Source: Sclerotinia nivalis
Taxonomy: Eukaryota > Ascomycota > Leotiomycetes > Helotiales > Sclerotiniaceae
Direction: 5' to 3'
Assembly: GCA_029531795.1 (NCBI GenBank)
Contig: JAPEIS010000018.1
Coordinates: 186,001-250,000 of the forward strand
DNA length: 64,000 bases
A program made the position numbers and the translations under genes. Within the stretch, counting starts at the first letter, position 1; each line of letters begins with the position of its first letter. A model generated the notes under the pieces. That model did no database searches, was not told the origin of the DNA, and was given only the letters and a program-made list of their open reading frames with translations. Below are positions 1-11,292 of the stretch, one piece after another.

Positions 1-959
1 TTTCCAATGCCGCACTAATCTGCTTCTTATTGTCGATATCCCTTTGACCTCTGTTGACCACTGGAACGTAACCTAATCTCAGGGGAATAATTCTTCCAGC
101 CAAAATGTCCACAACATCAGTTCCATCGTCCATCAAATCGACCTTAGTCAAAACACCAATAGTTCTTTGACCTTCTGGGTCGACCTCTCGCGCAAGCTTC
201 AATCCATCGGAGTTAGCCAAATCGGTATTAGCACCCGTAACAGCAAGAATAATAGCATTTGGCTTGCTAATTTGCTTCAGGACCATCTCTTTAATTTGTC
301 TTTCAATATCCCTTGGTTGATCTCCGACTGGAACCTTGGTCAACCCGGGTAAATCGACCAGGGTAAGAGTAAGAACATTAGGAGAGTATATGCGGAGGTT
401 GATGGGAGCTGGAGAGATTCCCGCATTTCGACCAGTCTTCGCCTCTGTTTCCTTCACAATCTCATCTCTAATCTGATTAAAGTCAAAGAACTTTTGCCCG
501 GGAATATGAAGAAACTCGCCCCATTCATCAACATTGGCTTCTTTATCACCTGTCGTGACCAGTTCCTCCGTATCCTTTACCCCGTTTGTCTTCGCGGTAG
601 GCGGACGGTTGATAAGTTGTAGGATGAGCGGTCTTCTGGTAACAATACCGGTTCCTCGAGGTAAACTGCGCATCATCATAGTATTAGCTTATGTAAAACA
701 AAGCATGCAGGTAAGTGGCAGACTCACAAGTCTCTACCAACTATATTTTCTAGAACCGAACTCTTTCCACTCGACTGACTCCCTACCACTGCGATTTGAG
801 GAAGATCTATGGGGTTTTGTACACCGACAGTCGTGAATACATCTTGAAGCTTGTTTACCAGTCTGCAAGATCTGTTAGCTATACGGCGCAAACAAATACA
901 GTTTAAGGAGGTCCTAACGTTATGAGACTGGGGTCAGAGATACCGCCTTGTGCGGCCAT
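1..959 (-). CDS. VPS1: Dynamin-like GTPase Vps1 (5' part; gene runs off the window start)
   Basis: Large dynamin-family GTPase that drives membrane scission in vacuolar sorting, endosomal traffic and peroxisome division. Exons on the minus strand are 959..919, 862..728 and 665..1, joined in phase by GT-AG introns. The protein opens [20 protein letters not shown]. The P-loop GSQSSGKSS, switch I (RGTGIVTRR), DLPGL (G3) and TKVDLMD (G4) are all visible. The start at 959 is the only ATG that gives the family N-terminus after splicing. About the first 280 residues are present; the stalk and GED are outside the window. It is divergently oriented to the ribokinase gene. Recognition as Vps1 rather than Dnm1 rests on the N-terminal sequence and is confident, not certain. 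Confidence 0.93.
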
Positions 960-1734
960 GATTGCGGATGCGTGTTGATTCTGAAGGGAGATGGATAGTT
1001 TGAAGATGCAGTAATATCTTTTGGCAAGCTTGTCTCTTGTTGGTATCTCTTTCTAGGAAAGTGGTAGTTGGAAAAGTTTCTGGTTATAAAATGCGACTCC
1101 TGTTGATATTCTGTTGTCTAAGACAAACTAGGCGTGCGAGGCCAACTTCCGCGAGGTGAGGCTAGTAATGACGGTCCGTGCGCGGATCTTAACCACACGT
1201 ATTAAGATGGAGAAGCTACTAGGTAGTTGATGCAGAAAAGCGTTTGGCTTGGATTAAATTTGACAAGATTATACGTCCGGTATCTTGAGCTAAAGTTTCA
1301 GTCGTATATGATAGATATACTAGCAGAAAGGATTCTTTGTTCTCAATGGTGAGTGAGTTCCAATTGTCCAAAAAAAAAAAATCTATTGAATCACAAGATA
1401 TAATGAGATATACTGAAGCGTCATATGGACGAGAAATCTCCAATCCAGTGGGGGCCGGGCGGGGTTGATTGATACCCAAGGAGTCAAGAACAGCTCATAT
1501 ATACTCATACAAAAACATATACTCATCTATTGGTTTTTGAAAGTTTAGATACATGTCAGTGAATCTAATGCTACATACCTAGCTACAAAACCAACAAGCC
1601 CTAAAGCTTCGTCATCACTATTACGACGCAGATTCGCCAGAGAATTAGGCGCCTAAATATCGAAGAGCAAGCACGTGCCCAACCCCCTTTCAATACTTCA
1701 AATACGCGGATAACTTCCACCTCTCAACCCAACC
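960..1734. promoter_or_regulatory. Divergent intergenic region between VPS1 and ribokinase
   Basis: This 775-base spacer separates two head-to-head start codons, so it must hold both promoters. It contains a poly-A run near 1371 and pyrimidine-rich stretches just upstream of 1735. No RNA gene or convincing ORF was found. Specific transcription-factor sites could not be assigned by eye. Confidence 0.5.
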
Positions 1735-3071
1735 ATGTCACCCAAAATTATAACTGTAATCGGATCCCTCAATATCGATCTCGTAACGCTTACGCCTCGT
1801 GTTCCGGCTGGCGGCGAAACCTTAACCGCTACATCTTTTAGCACTGGTCCTGGCGGAAAAGGTGCCAATCAAGCTGTAGCATGCGCTCGCCTCTCAAGAC
1901 CTAATCCCGCTTCCGCTCCATCTTACGACAGCGATGTTCTGGTCAAAATGATAGGTGCTGTTGGTGATGATGAGTATGTATTTATCTTTCAAAAATCCTA
2001 GTACAATTCCTTAATTCAAATATCTACTACAAGTGGTCTCTGTCCTCCAAAGTATGTATCCATGTCTTTCAAGTCAAGGACTTGTGGTATGGTTCTCACC
2101 TCTGGGTATTTTGCAATACAAGTGTATTTCACCATTCAGACATTCATATATTTTTGATATGCAAAAAATGACACATTGATTCCACTCCAACATCTCACTC
2201 ATCAAAACAACGTAAACTAAACCTCCCTAGATTCGGTCCATCCCTCATCTCCTCTCTCAAATCCTCCCTCATCGACCCAACCTCCGTCCAAACCATCCCA
2301 AATCAATCCACCGGCGTAGCAGTAATCCTCGTAGAATCCGACAGCGGCGAAAACCGCATTCTACTCTCTCCCGGCGCCAACCACGTGAGTACAACTATCT
2401 TTCATCTTCCATGACCTCTTCATATCCATCGCCGTTCCAGTAACTAGATACTAACACCAATCGTACCCCAGTCCCTAGAACCCTCCACCTTCACCCACGC
2501 CTCCTCCCTCGGCACTCCCCTCCCCACCCTCCTCATCCTCCAACTCGAGATCCCCCTCCCCACCATTCTCCAAATCCTCTCCACCGCCTCCACCAACCAC
2601 ATCCCCGTGCTCCTCAACCCAGCGCCTGCCCAAAAACTCCCCCCATCAGCCTACCCCTCCATAACCCACCTAATCCTCAACGAAACCGAAGCCGCCATCC
2701 TAACCTCCCGTCCCATCTCCTCCGTCACCTCCCCTACCTTCGATTGGCGCACTGTCACCTCCCAATTTTTAGCCCTCGGCTGCAAAACCGTAATTATAAC
2801 ACTCGGAGCCAAAGGCGCGATATTCGCTACTGGGAATATATACGAACATATTCCTGCGGAGGAAAATGTAAAGGTAGTTGACACGACAGCTGCTGGTGAC
2901 ACATTTGTAGGAGCTTATGCTGTTGAGTTAGTGCGGAATGGGAATGCTGATGCGGGTGTTATGTTAGCTGCTGTGGCGAAAGCATGTAAGGCGGCTGCGC
3001 GAACTGTGGAGAAAGAGGGGGCTCAGAGTGCTATTCCTTGGGCTGATGAAGTGGAGAGATCGATCTTGTAA
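1735..3071 (+). CDS. RBK1: Ribokinase (PfkB family)
   Basis: Phosphorylates D-ribose at O5 with ATP, feeding the pentose phosphate pathway and nucleotide synthesis. Exons are 1735..1973, 2231..2384 and 2472..3071 (330 aa). The N-terminus IGSLNIDLV and the PfkB signature 1 region GPGGKGANQAVA are present in exon 1. Exon 3 carries LILNETEA and the catalytic signature DTTAAGDTFVGAY, whose aspartate is the expected general base. The first intron is 257 nt, much longer than most in this window; splicing it joins GDDE to FGPSL in frame. Codon usage changes from C-rich (exons 2 and early 3) to G/A-richer towards the 3' end, which I take as compositional drift only. Confidence 0.93.
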
Positions 3072-3494
3072 AGCTAATGTGGACAGTTATCAAATGTGGA
3101 TATTTTGATATACAAATGATACTGTTTCATTGGCATGTATTAATTATCTACCATGCCTTGCATTGCCTTGCATTTGCCTTACCATCCAATCATACCCCTT
3201 TCAACTGCCCCACTTACTCGCAATGAATCTATCCGTGTAAGAGTAGCTTTGCGTGAAGGGTCTAAATAGTTGAAACAATTCGCGAACACACACACACTAA
3301 GACCCCAAGCCGCTACCATAAAAGTTTGTCCCTGAACACCATAGAATGCCTTCCATATGCAACCATTTCTGCACTCGACCCAATTCCCCTGATTCGCCGT
3401 GTGAATAACGATGGTTGATGCAAAACAATGAAAATTGTGATATCACTTCTGACGAAAGCGTTTATGAATTCTTGGTACTGGCGTGAATTCCCAA
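3072..3494. other. Convergent 3' spacer
   Basis: Gap of 423 bases between the stops of the convergent ribokinase and Gid7 genes. It contains an imperfect TTGCATTGCC repeat near 3159-3178 and a short CA run near 3288. Presumably two 3' UTRs; no gene was seen. Confidence 0.5.
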
Positions 3495-6062
3495 TCACCA
3501 GCCGTTAGATACACGCTGCGGACCATTGGAACCATTGGATGCCCTCGACTTTAAGGATCTTCCTGGACTGTTTTCACTCGACCATCTGGTGTGCTTATTA
3601 GTTCTAGTCCACAGAACGACCAAAGAGATGATACTTACATTCGAATTTTGCCGTCATCACCGGCTGAAGCGAACATAGCTGGATTCGTCGGATTCCAAGA
3701 AATTGCATTACAGCAGCCTTTCTTATGTCCTTCCAGTTTTTCTACCACTGTACCGTTCTCTCTGTGATATATTATAACGTTCCCCTCTATAAGTGAAAAT
3801 ATTAGTAATGCTGATAGGCCATCCGATGTATGAATCATACCTTCGCTTCCGCTAACAACAAAACTCTCATTAGCACCACCGAAAGAGCTTCTAATAATGA
3901 ATTCACCCCCTTTGTCCCCTGATACGAAGGATCGTACTGTTTCGCCTGTCTCTACGTCGAGCATGCGTGTCTCTCCAGTGCAACAATGGACCAGTAGGTG
4001 CCTTGAATTGTGGCTAATGCTGATTGAGCATAGCTGAACTTTGAGATCCAGCTCATATTCAAGCTCGCGAGTTACGAAATTATAAACATAAAGGTGGGTC
4101 ATGTGTTCGATGGCCACTAATTTGCTTCCGTCCGGTGTGATTGCTATGTCTCGAATACGATGTTCTCGACCCCAATCATAGACAAGATCACCGTTGAGAT
4201 TCCACTGGCATAAGTTTTTGGTATTGCCCAAGCTGCCAATGACAAAGGACTGTCCATCTGGTGCCCATACACAGCAGGTCACAGGCTCACTGAAACGGGG
4301 GAGTTTGTTCAATAACTCACCGGTCTGAATAGTCAGCAAGAAGGCTTCTAATGGACGGGTTCTAATATGAAATTCGAACTTACTGCAGTGTTCCATAAAC
4401 ACGCACGATTATCACGACCACACGTGACCATTCTTGTATCATCAAGACTCCAGGCAAAAGAACAAACTCCCGCCTCATGTTCAGAAAGGACAACATGAAC
4501 ATCAAATTCCGGGACGTTATAAATCACGGTAACGCCATCGCTCCCACAGCTCGCCAATAGAGTACCATCGTGTGAGAACTTGGTATCCCATATCTCACCA
4601 GAATGTTTATCAACTTCCAAAACCGGCCGCAATGGGAAGTTACTTCGGTCGCATGTATGATCTTGATACAGTGAAGGTGATGTGTATGTGTTATGGTAAA
4701 TACAGCTAGATATTTGATGTTGTTTAACTTGGTTAAAGAGGGTGACCAAACGATGCTCGGGCAACATGGCTGACGGTGAAATGCATCCTAGGGGAAAATC
4801 AATATGATATGCCAACCAACGGCATCAACATGAAACTTACTGGATAATTGCGAAAGAAGTTGTTGTCTTGATTCTCCAGTAGCCCCATCCCAATTAGCCT
4901 TGTTCTTGAGGTCTTCGGGTGTACACATCAGTAAGCTGACGCAAGTGGTTAGTCCCTTTCCAGATAGTGCTCGCGGGCATATCGACAGGACTTACCTTGA
5001 CAGAAAATGCAATTTGGGGGTATCCTGATCCAATGGCGTGAGCTCAGATCGCAGTACATTTATCGCTCTGCCCATGTCTTTTTGCTCAAGTAGTTCCAAG
5101 AATTTCTGTTGGCGTATCCAGAACCGCATAAAGTTCTTATCCACGCCATCCCGGAGAACCAAGCCATTTCCATGAATGCTGACTCCACCTTCCTCTGTAG
5201 ATCCTCCAAAAAGGAGTTCTTCAGCTTCGGCCCACTCTCCCTGTAGGACTGCATTTCGGAAAGCTGCTACTGTTGGACTCTCTAGATCATAGCCACTTTC
5301 CTGACTTAAAGTTCCAGCAGCACCGTTGTAACCCAAGCCCGACAATGCTTGAATCAAGATCCTCGTAACTTCCTCCCTATCATGTCCAAAATATGTAGAT
5401 GCCGGCTTAATACCTGTGTCTGAATGGCCATTTGTACTTGATCCATTCATGGCTACTGAGGGAGAGTGTGCACCGTTGGTAGAGTTTGAGAGAGCTGCCT
5501 TGTGCAGAGGGGAAGTCCCGGCTCCATTTGACAATGGCCTCGAGTTACCGTTCGAGTTACTACTCTCTCCGTCAAATCTCATACTAGCACTTTGTCGTTT
5601 TCGTTTACGACGATGTTCGTTTTCTGGGTTCGAAAGATTTGAAGAGTCCCCAGGACTCGGAAGAATATTTGATTGTTCCCCTCGGTCTATATTATGATCT
5701 CGACGCCTACGACCAAGGACTTGCTCTGGAGTACGACTCGGCCGGAGCTCAGCTTGCGGTGTGCTGCGGGTTCTGGTGCCTACTCTTGTTGTGGTTTCTA
5801 TGTTATATCTGCTGAATGTAGGAAGAGGATTGACTTGTTCGGTTGCGTATCGGTATGATGGTAAAGGGGAATGGGCTGAGAAGGCAGTGCTGGTTGATCT
5901 TTGAGGGGTAGTCGGGGTGGATGGGTCGTCGGGAGTGGATAAGGATAGTGGTATATGGGGGTTGTCGCCTGCCAGGACGAAATCTGCGGGAGTGCCGCTT
6001 CTTGAATATAGATTCAAGAGAGGGGCCTCAAGAATCTGAAATTTTGGGTAATCGAAGCTCAA
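3495..6062 (-). CDS. GID7: WD40/LisH-CTLH protein Gid7 (WDR26 family), GID/CTLH ubiquitin ligase subunit
   Basis: Subunit of the GID/CTLH E3 ligase that degrades gluconeogenic enzymes. Six exons on the minus strand (6062..4996, 4935..4841, 4787..4384, 4324..3841, 3786..3639, 3585..3495) give 762 aa in frame. Residues 1 to about 215 are disordered and Ser/Pro/Asn-rich with a basic RRKRKRQ stretch. LisH/CTLH follows (YFGHDREEVTRILIQALSGL, then FRNAVLQGEWAEAEELL). WD40 blades fill the C-terminal half, for example HSGEIWDTKFSHDGTLLAS, TRMVTCGRDNRACLWN and the last blade FASAGDDGKIRIWSS. Exon 2 is only 95 nt and is easily missed. Family assignment is from domain order; the long N-terminal extension is typical of filamentous fungi. 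Confidence 0.92.
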
Positions 6063-7357
6063 AGATGGAAGCTATTGTAATGGAGGTAAGAGGTTAAGGG
6101 AGTATAAAAAATCGGGCTTGTCGTGCTTGAGTGCTTGCCTTTGCCTCTGATGACGAAAGGAAACTCGAGCGAAAGCAGCAGCTGCTGATCTGACAGAGTG
6201 AATGATTAAAATCCGTCAAAGAGAGGACAAAAGTTGTGAGTAAATCCGAATGTTATCGGAGCTGTAGTAATGATTCACAAAGAATATCAATCACATACTC
6301 ATTCGTTATAATAGTCGTATGCCGATATTTTCAAAAGAGAGAGAGGATTTATAAAGTCAATAAAGCTCTCTCATGTATCTCATTGTAACGTCGTAATAGA
6401 AAGATGTCGGACAAGAGTTTGGGGTTTCCAGCACATGAGGTAGGTAAGGTATGTATGATAAAGTTGCAAGAACACGGGCAAGTCATTAAGGTTGGGGGGT
6501 CACCCTATCACTATCGCTCTTATCGAACAGACTAAAAGAACATGTGGTACAACCTAATTCAACCCACTTTCAGCTGTAAATGGAAGTTTTGATTCACAAT
6601 GAGAAAAAGAATACTCAACTACCGAATACATGTAACTCTACGGAGTATTACTAGGAAGAGCTGTAACAAATGTTAAGTGCACCTTCTCACACTGTTCTTG
6701 CGCCTTCCTCCATTCAAGCTTAGCTAACCCGTTATTTCCCCTTTGCCACTGCAAACACCAAGTAAATTAGTAATGGCGACCAAAATGATAATGGCGGGGA
6801 GACTTTGACCCAGATAGGGAGGGCGTGTTGTCTATATCGGTGCGTGCCGCAATTAGTGAATACGTATTCCGCAGGTTAGGCAGGTTAGGCAGGTAAGCTC
6901 AGGTACTTGGTACTTATGCCCAGAGCTGCTACCAAAAGAAAGATCAATTATAGTGAGATGTTATAGTGAGATGTCAGCTCCTTCCGTTTGACCAACCAAT
7001 ATCCACTTGTTGTTGATTTGAACTAGATTTTATCTATAACAATACTCCGTACATATCTTTCCACTACTACTTGACTTAAAGACCTTAAGATCTTACATAA
7101 ACTGTAGTTGGTTGGTTGATGAAATCTCGTTGGTCTCCTCCATCTTTGATCCTCGGCCTTTTATGTCACTTGGTCTTCGTCCTCGTTTGAAAGCTCGGCC
7201 CTCATTCTTAGACCTCATCAAAATCCAACATATCGATACCTTGTCAATAGCTCCAATTGAGCTTAATCAAGAACCGCTACCACAGCTACCTCTATCGCCC
7301 CCTCCAACAACAATTACATTCACAGTTCCCAATTTAAATAAAAAAGAGACTGCCAAC
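6063..7357. promoter_or_regulatory. Divergent promoter region of GID7 and VMA1
   Basis: About 1.3 kb between two divergent start codons. It contains short direct repeats (GGTTAGGCAGGTTAGGCAGGT near 6873-6893 and a doubled TTATAGTGAGATG near 6949-6974). The last roughly 250 bases are the VMA1 leader. They are open in frame with the VMA1 start; see findings. No RNA gene was seen. Confidence 0.5.
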
Positions 7358-9501
7358 ATGGCTCCGCAAAGAGATGCAGATGGAGAAGAACAATATGGTT
7401 TGTCTTTGCCTTTTCATCATATCCTACCAATGAATACTAATCACGATCCTACAGGTTCAATTTACTCCGTATCAGGGTTTGTGCAAGAGCTCATCAATAT
7501 GCGTCCAATCAACTGATCTTCTTTAGTCCTGTCGTGGTGGCAGAGAATATGATTGGAGTTGCTATGTACGAGTTGGTAAGTCTGCTTTGCCCGTATAGCC
7601 AGCATTGGGTTGCTGACTTGTGAACAGGTTCGAGTCGGTCACGATAACCTTGTCGGTGAAGTTATTCGAATCGAAGCGGATAGAGCGACTATCCAAGTGT
7701 ACGAGGAGACAGGTATGGGAGTACATATGGCCCTGGGTTAAAATTATAACTGACTGTTGGGTATAAAGCTGGTGTTACCGTTGGAGACCCCGTTGTGCGA
7801 ACCGGAAAGCCTTTATCAGTAGAGTTGGGACCAGGTCTTATGGAAACGATTTACGATGGTATTCAAAGACCTCTTAAGGCTATCGCAGATACTTCCAACA
7901 GCATCTACATCCCTCGAGGTATCTCCGCGCCAGCTTTAAACAGAGAAAAGGATTGGGATTTCAAGCCTATCATGAAAGTTGGAGACCACATCACTGGAGG
8001 AGACATTTGGGGTACAGTTTACGAGAACTCCCTCTTGGATGATCACAAGATTCTTTTCCCACCCAGAGCCAGAGGTACAATTACTCGCATTGCTGAAAAG
8101 GGAAGCTACAAGGTCGACCAGAAGATCCTCGAGGTTGAATTTGACGGCAAGAAGACCGAATATAGCATGATGCACACTTGGCCTGTACGTGTGCCACGAC
8201 CAACTACCGAAAAATTGGCAGCAGATAAGCCATTTATTGTTGGTCAACGTGTATTGGATGCTCTTTACCCTAGTGTCCAAGGAGGAACCGTTGCTATCCC
8301 GGGTGCTTTCGGATGTGGTAAGACTGTTATCAGTCAATCTGTCTCTAAGTTCTCGAACAGTGATATTATTGTATATGTTGGATGGTAAGGATTTAATCTT
8401 TATCAATAACAGTGACATTATGCTAACAAAACATGTATAGTGGAGAGCGTGGTAATGAGATGGCTGAAGTATTGATGGATTTCCCAGAACTTTCCATCGA
8501 CATCGATGGACGTAAAGAGCCTATCATGAAGCGTACGACACTTATTGCTAATACCTCCAATATGCCTGTCGCCGCTCGTGAAGCTTCTATTTATACTGGA
8601 ATTACGGTGGCCGAATACTTCAGAGATCAGGGTAAGGATGTTGCCATGATGGCTGATTCTACTTCGCGTTGGGCTGAGGCTCTTCGTGAAATTTCTGGTC
8701 GATTGGGAGAGATGCCTGCTGATCAAGGTTTCCCCGCTTATCTCGGTGCCAAACTTGCTAGTTTCTACGAACGTGCTGGTAAAGTTCAAGCTCTTGGTGG
8801 TCCTGATCGTGAAGGTAGTGTCAGCATTGTCGGTGCCGTCAGTCCCCCAGGAGGAGATTTCTCCGATCCTGTCACAAGTAGTACTTTGGGTATTGTGCAA
8901 GTTTTCTGGGGTCTCGACAAGAAACTTGCTCAACGTAAACATTTCCCTTCCATCAACACTTCAGTCAGTTACAGTAAATATACCAATGTTCTCGACAAAT
9001 ACTACGAGAAAGATTTCCCCGAATTCCCCAGACTTCGAGACCGTATCAAGCAACTTTTGTCTGATTCTGAAGAATTGGATCAAGTCGTACAATTGGTCGG
9101 AAAGTCAGCATTGTCCGACCCTGATAAAATTACTTTGGATGTAGCTGCAATGATCAAGGAAGATTTCTTACAACAGAATGGTTATAGTGATTACGATCAA
9201 TTTTGCCCTATCTGGAAGACCGAATGGATGATGAAGGCAATGATGGGTTTCCACGATGAGGCACAAAAGGCTATTGCACAAGGGCAAACTTGGGTCAAAG
9301 TACGTGAAGCTACTGGAGAACTTCAATCGCAATTGAGAAGCATGAAGTTTGAGCTTCCAAGTGAAGGCGAAGAAAAGATCACGAAGAAGGTATGTTTATC
9401 TTTTTCTACTCACATAACCGTGTACTTATCTAACATTTTTATAGTACGAGGATCTTGTTCAAGCTATGACCGACAAGTTCGCTTCAGTCACTGATGAGTA
9501 A
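7358..9501 (+). CDS. VMA1: V-type H+-ATPase catalytic subunit A
   Basis: Catalytic subunit of the V1 sector that hydrolyses ATP to acidify vacuoles and endosomes. Seven exons (7358..7397, 7455..7476, 7527..7575, 7628..7712, 7769..8384, 8441..9389, 9445..9501) give 605 aa, close to the usual size of inteinless fungal subunits. Visible motifs are the start [20 protein letters not shown], Walker A GAFGCGKT, the GERGNE segment and the catalytic-site [14 protein letters not shown] region. Four small 5' exons are typical of highly expressed fungal genes. There is no intein. An intron splits the Cys271 codon (TG|T) at the position where yeast-type VMA1 inteins insert. The start is the family one; an upstream in-frame ATG exists at 7163. 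Confidence 0.96.
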
Positions 9502-10223
9502 AAGAAGTATGCATAATAGGAGATTATTCCGAGAGAAGCGGTATGGCGGCCTGCATTTCTTGCTTTAGCTTGTAACAAAGTTTTGTTGGTTGATAGATAC
9601 GAGATTGTATGCATATAACGGGCGAATGGACTTTACAAATATAAATATTCTTGAACAGTCTCCATCGATGTTTATGATTGCAGTTGTTTAGCCTCATACA
9701 CCTAATAACCACTACTTTAAATGTGATGGAGCCAGTTCGTTAGAACTCATGATACCGCCGCTGGCTCTTGACAATAGCCTTAAAGTTGACAATTTGTATT
9801 CATGCCATTGGATTTAATTAGGGGCGTTCAAAATTTAATAACTTTCTGTTTTCCATCAAAGAATCTCTTTGGTCATTTTTCGAGTCCAGTCACAGTTTAA
9901 TCATGTCTCGAATTTTCTGATTGGTGGGTCTCTATTGGCTGAATAATCGAGGGAAAATTTCGGGACTTCTTACATGGAAGGAAATAAATACAATACTATA
10001 CTTGCATGCGGAATACTTTCATGCGGACGACATCATTCATGCTAACGCTCGTGGAATTTTATGGAGGCTCAAAAGACTCCTAGCTCGAGTATCTTAGCAA
10101 GTTACGTACAAGTGATTTCTAAAATAGTCTTTCAAGACTAACGAAAAATCGAGTTATTCCAGAATCCTCTTCTGGCTTCTGGAAAAACATCATCAGAAAA
10201 ACATCACGGGAAGTAACTACAGT
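9502..10223. other. Spacer between VMA1 and the AlkB-like gene
   Basis: AT-rich 722-base gap holding the VMA1 3' UTR and the promoter of the downstream gene on the same strand. No gene or RNA structure was recognised. Confidence 0.5.
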
Positions 10224-11084
10224 ATGGGAAGCACAACCCCCATTCACACCATAGATCCCTCAAATCCCCAAGTTCAACACTGGGAAAATGGACTAGCTCT
10301 CTACTCCGACTTCATCACACCTTCGGAAGAAGCTGAAATCATCAGCTCTATCCTTTCTGATGATCGCTGGAGTGGCATTGGCAAAAGACAAACATTGCAT
10401 TATGGTGCGCATTTCGATTATACTACTTTTGGGGCGTCGGAATTGTGGACGCCGGTTCCGAGGTATTTGGAAGAGTTGGTGGATCGGTTGCCGTGGAGGG
10501 AGGAGGGAAAGGAGGGAAGGCCAGATCAGTTTACAGTCCAGTATTATCCACCCGGTACCGGTATTCCGCCACATGTTGATACCCATTCGGTATTTGGAGA
10601 ATACCTCTATAGTCTAAGCATAGGCAGTTCCGTCCCAATGGTCTTCAAAAAATGCGGCGAGAACGAAGCGAGAAAAATGAGAAAGCCGAAGAGATCCCTA
10701 CTCGGCGATTCGAGAGATGAAATTAATCGCACGAAGGTTACGATAAAAGCAGAGGATGATGGGAAAGAGAAGTGGGAAGTTTGGCTTAGGGAAAGAAGTC
10801 TGTTACTTATGAGGGGTGAGGCGAGATTTGGTTTCTCGCATATGATTCGCGGGAGGAAATTTGATTTTGATGAGGGGAGGGGGGAGAGCGTGAGGAGGTT
10901 GGGGAGGTGGAGTATTACTATGAGGAGGGTTAGGAGGGGGGTGGAGGTTGGGTGTAGGTGTGGGTTTCCTGGGGTTTGTGATGCGAGGATTAGGGAGGAG
11001 GTTGAGAGGGAGGAGAGGGAAAGGGAAAAGGAAAGAGAAGCGCGGACAGAGGCTGGACATGTACCTCAAACCTTAGCAAATTAA
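10224..11084 (+). CDS. AlkB-type 2-oxoglutarate/Fe(II) dioxygenase
   Basis: Intronless, 286 aa. It matches the AlkB-like dioxygenase fold: iron ligands HVD (His117, Asp119) after the QYYPPGTGI segment, a distal His206 in GFSHMIRGR, and the 2-oxoglutarate-binding arginines in RWSITMRRVR (Arg228 and Arg234). This arrangement resembles eukaryotic ALKBH8/ALKBH4-type proteins acting on nucleic acid or protein substrates, so the likely role is oxidative demethylation, but the substrate cannot be read from sequence. A Lys/Arg/Glu-rich insertion lies at about 144-190. The C-terminus is a charged helix (EEVEREEREREKEREA). Two cysteines in GCRCGFPGVC near 242-252 could bind metal or be structural. Confidence 0.82.
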   Translation: MGSTTPIHTIDPSNPQVQHWENGLALYSDFITPSEEAEIISSILSDDRWSGIGKRQTLHYGAHFDYTTFGASELWTPVPRYLEELVDRLPWREEGKEGRPDQFTVQYYPPGTGIPPHVDTHSVFGEYLYSLSIGSSVPMVFKKCGENEARKMRKPKRSLLGDSRDEINRTKVTIKAEDDGKEKWEVWLRERSLLLMRGEARFGFSHMIRGRKFDFDEGRGESVRRLGRWSITMRRVRRGVEVGCRCGFPGVCDARIREEVEREEREREKEREARTEAGHVPQTLAN

Positions 11085-11292
11085 TAAATAAAAATATCTA
11101 CAATATACCCTCTCATCATCCCCCGAGATTTCAATTGCTACAGTATATCTATCGGCACTTTCCAGATAAAATCACATGATTATTATTACTGTGTCAAAAT
11201 ACCTTAAAGTCACAACACCCACCCCAGTGTTTCTGATCAGTTCTACAAACATAACACACAAATTTTTTTAACTCATTCCTGAGATTCTCAGT

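Noticed and set aside
5416..5858. Plus-strand ORFs of 60-90 codons
   Set aside because: Antisense shadows of the first Gid7 exon.
8290..8460. Intein within VMA1
   Set aside because: Exon 5 and exon 6 join directly around Cys271; only a 56-nt spliceosomal intron is present.
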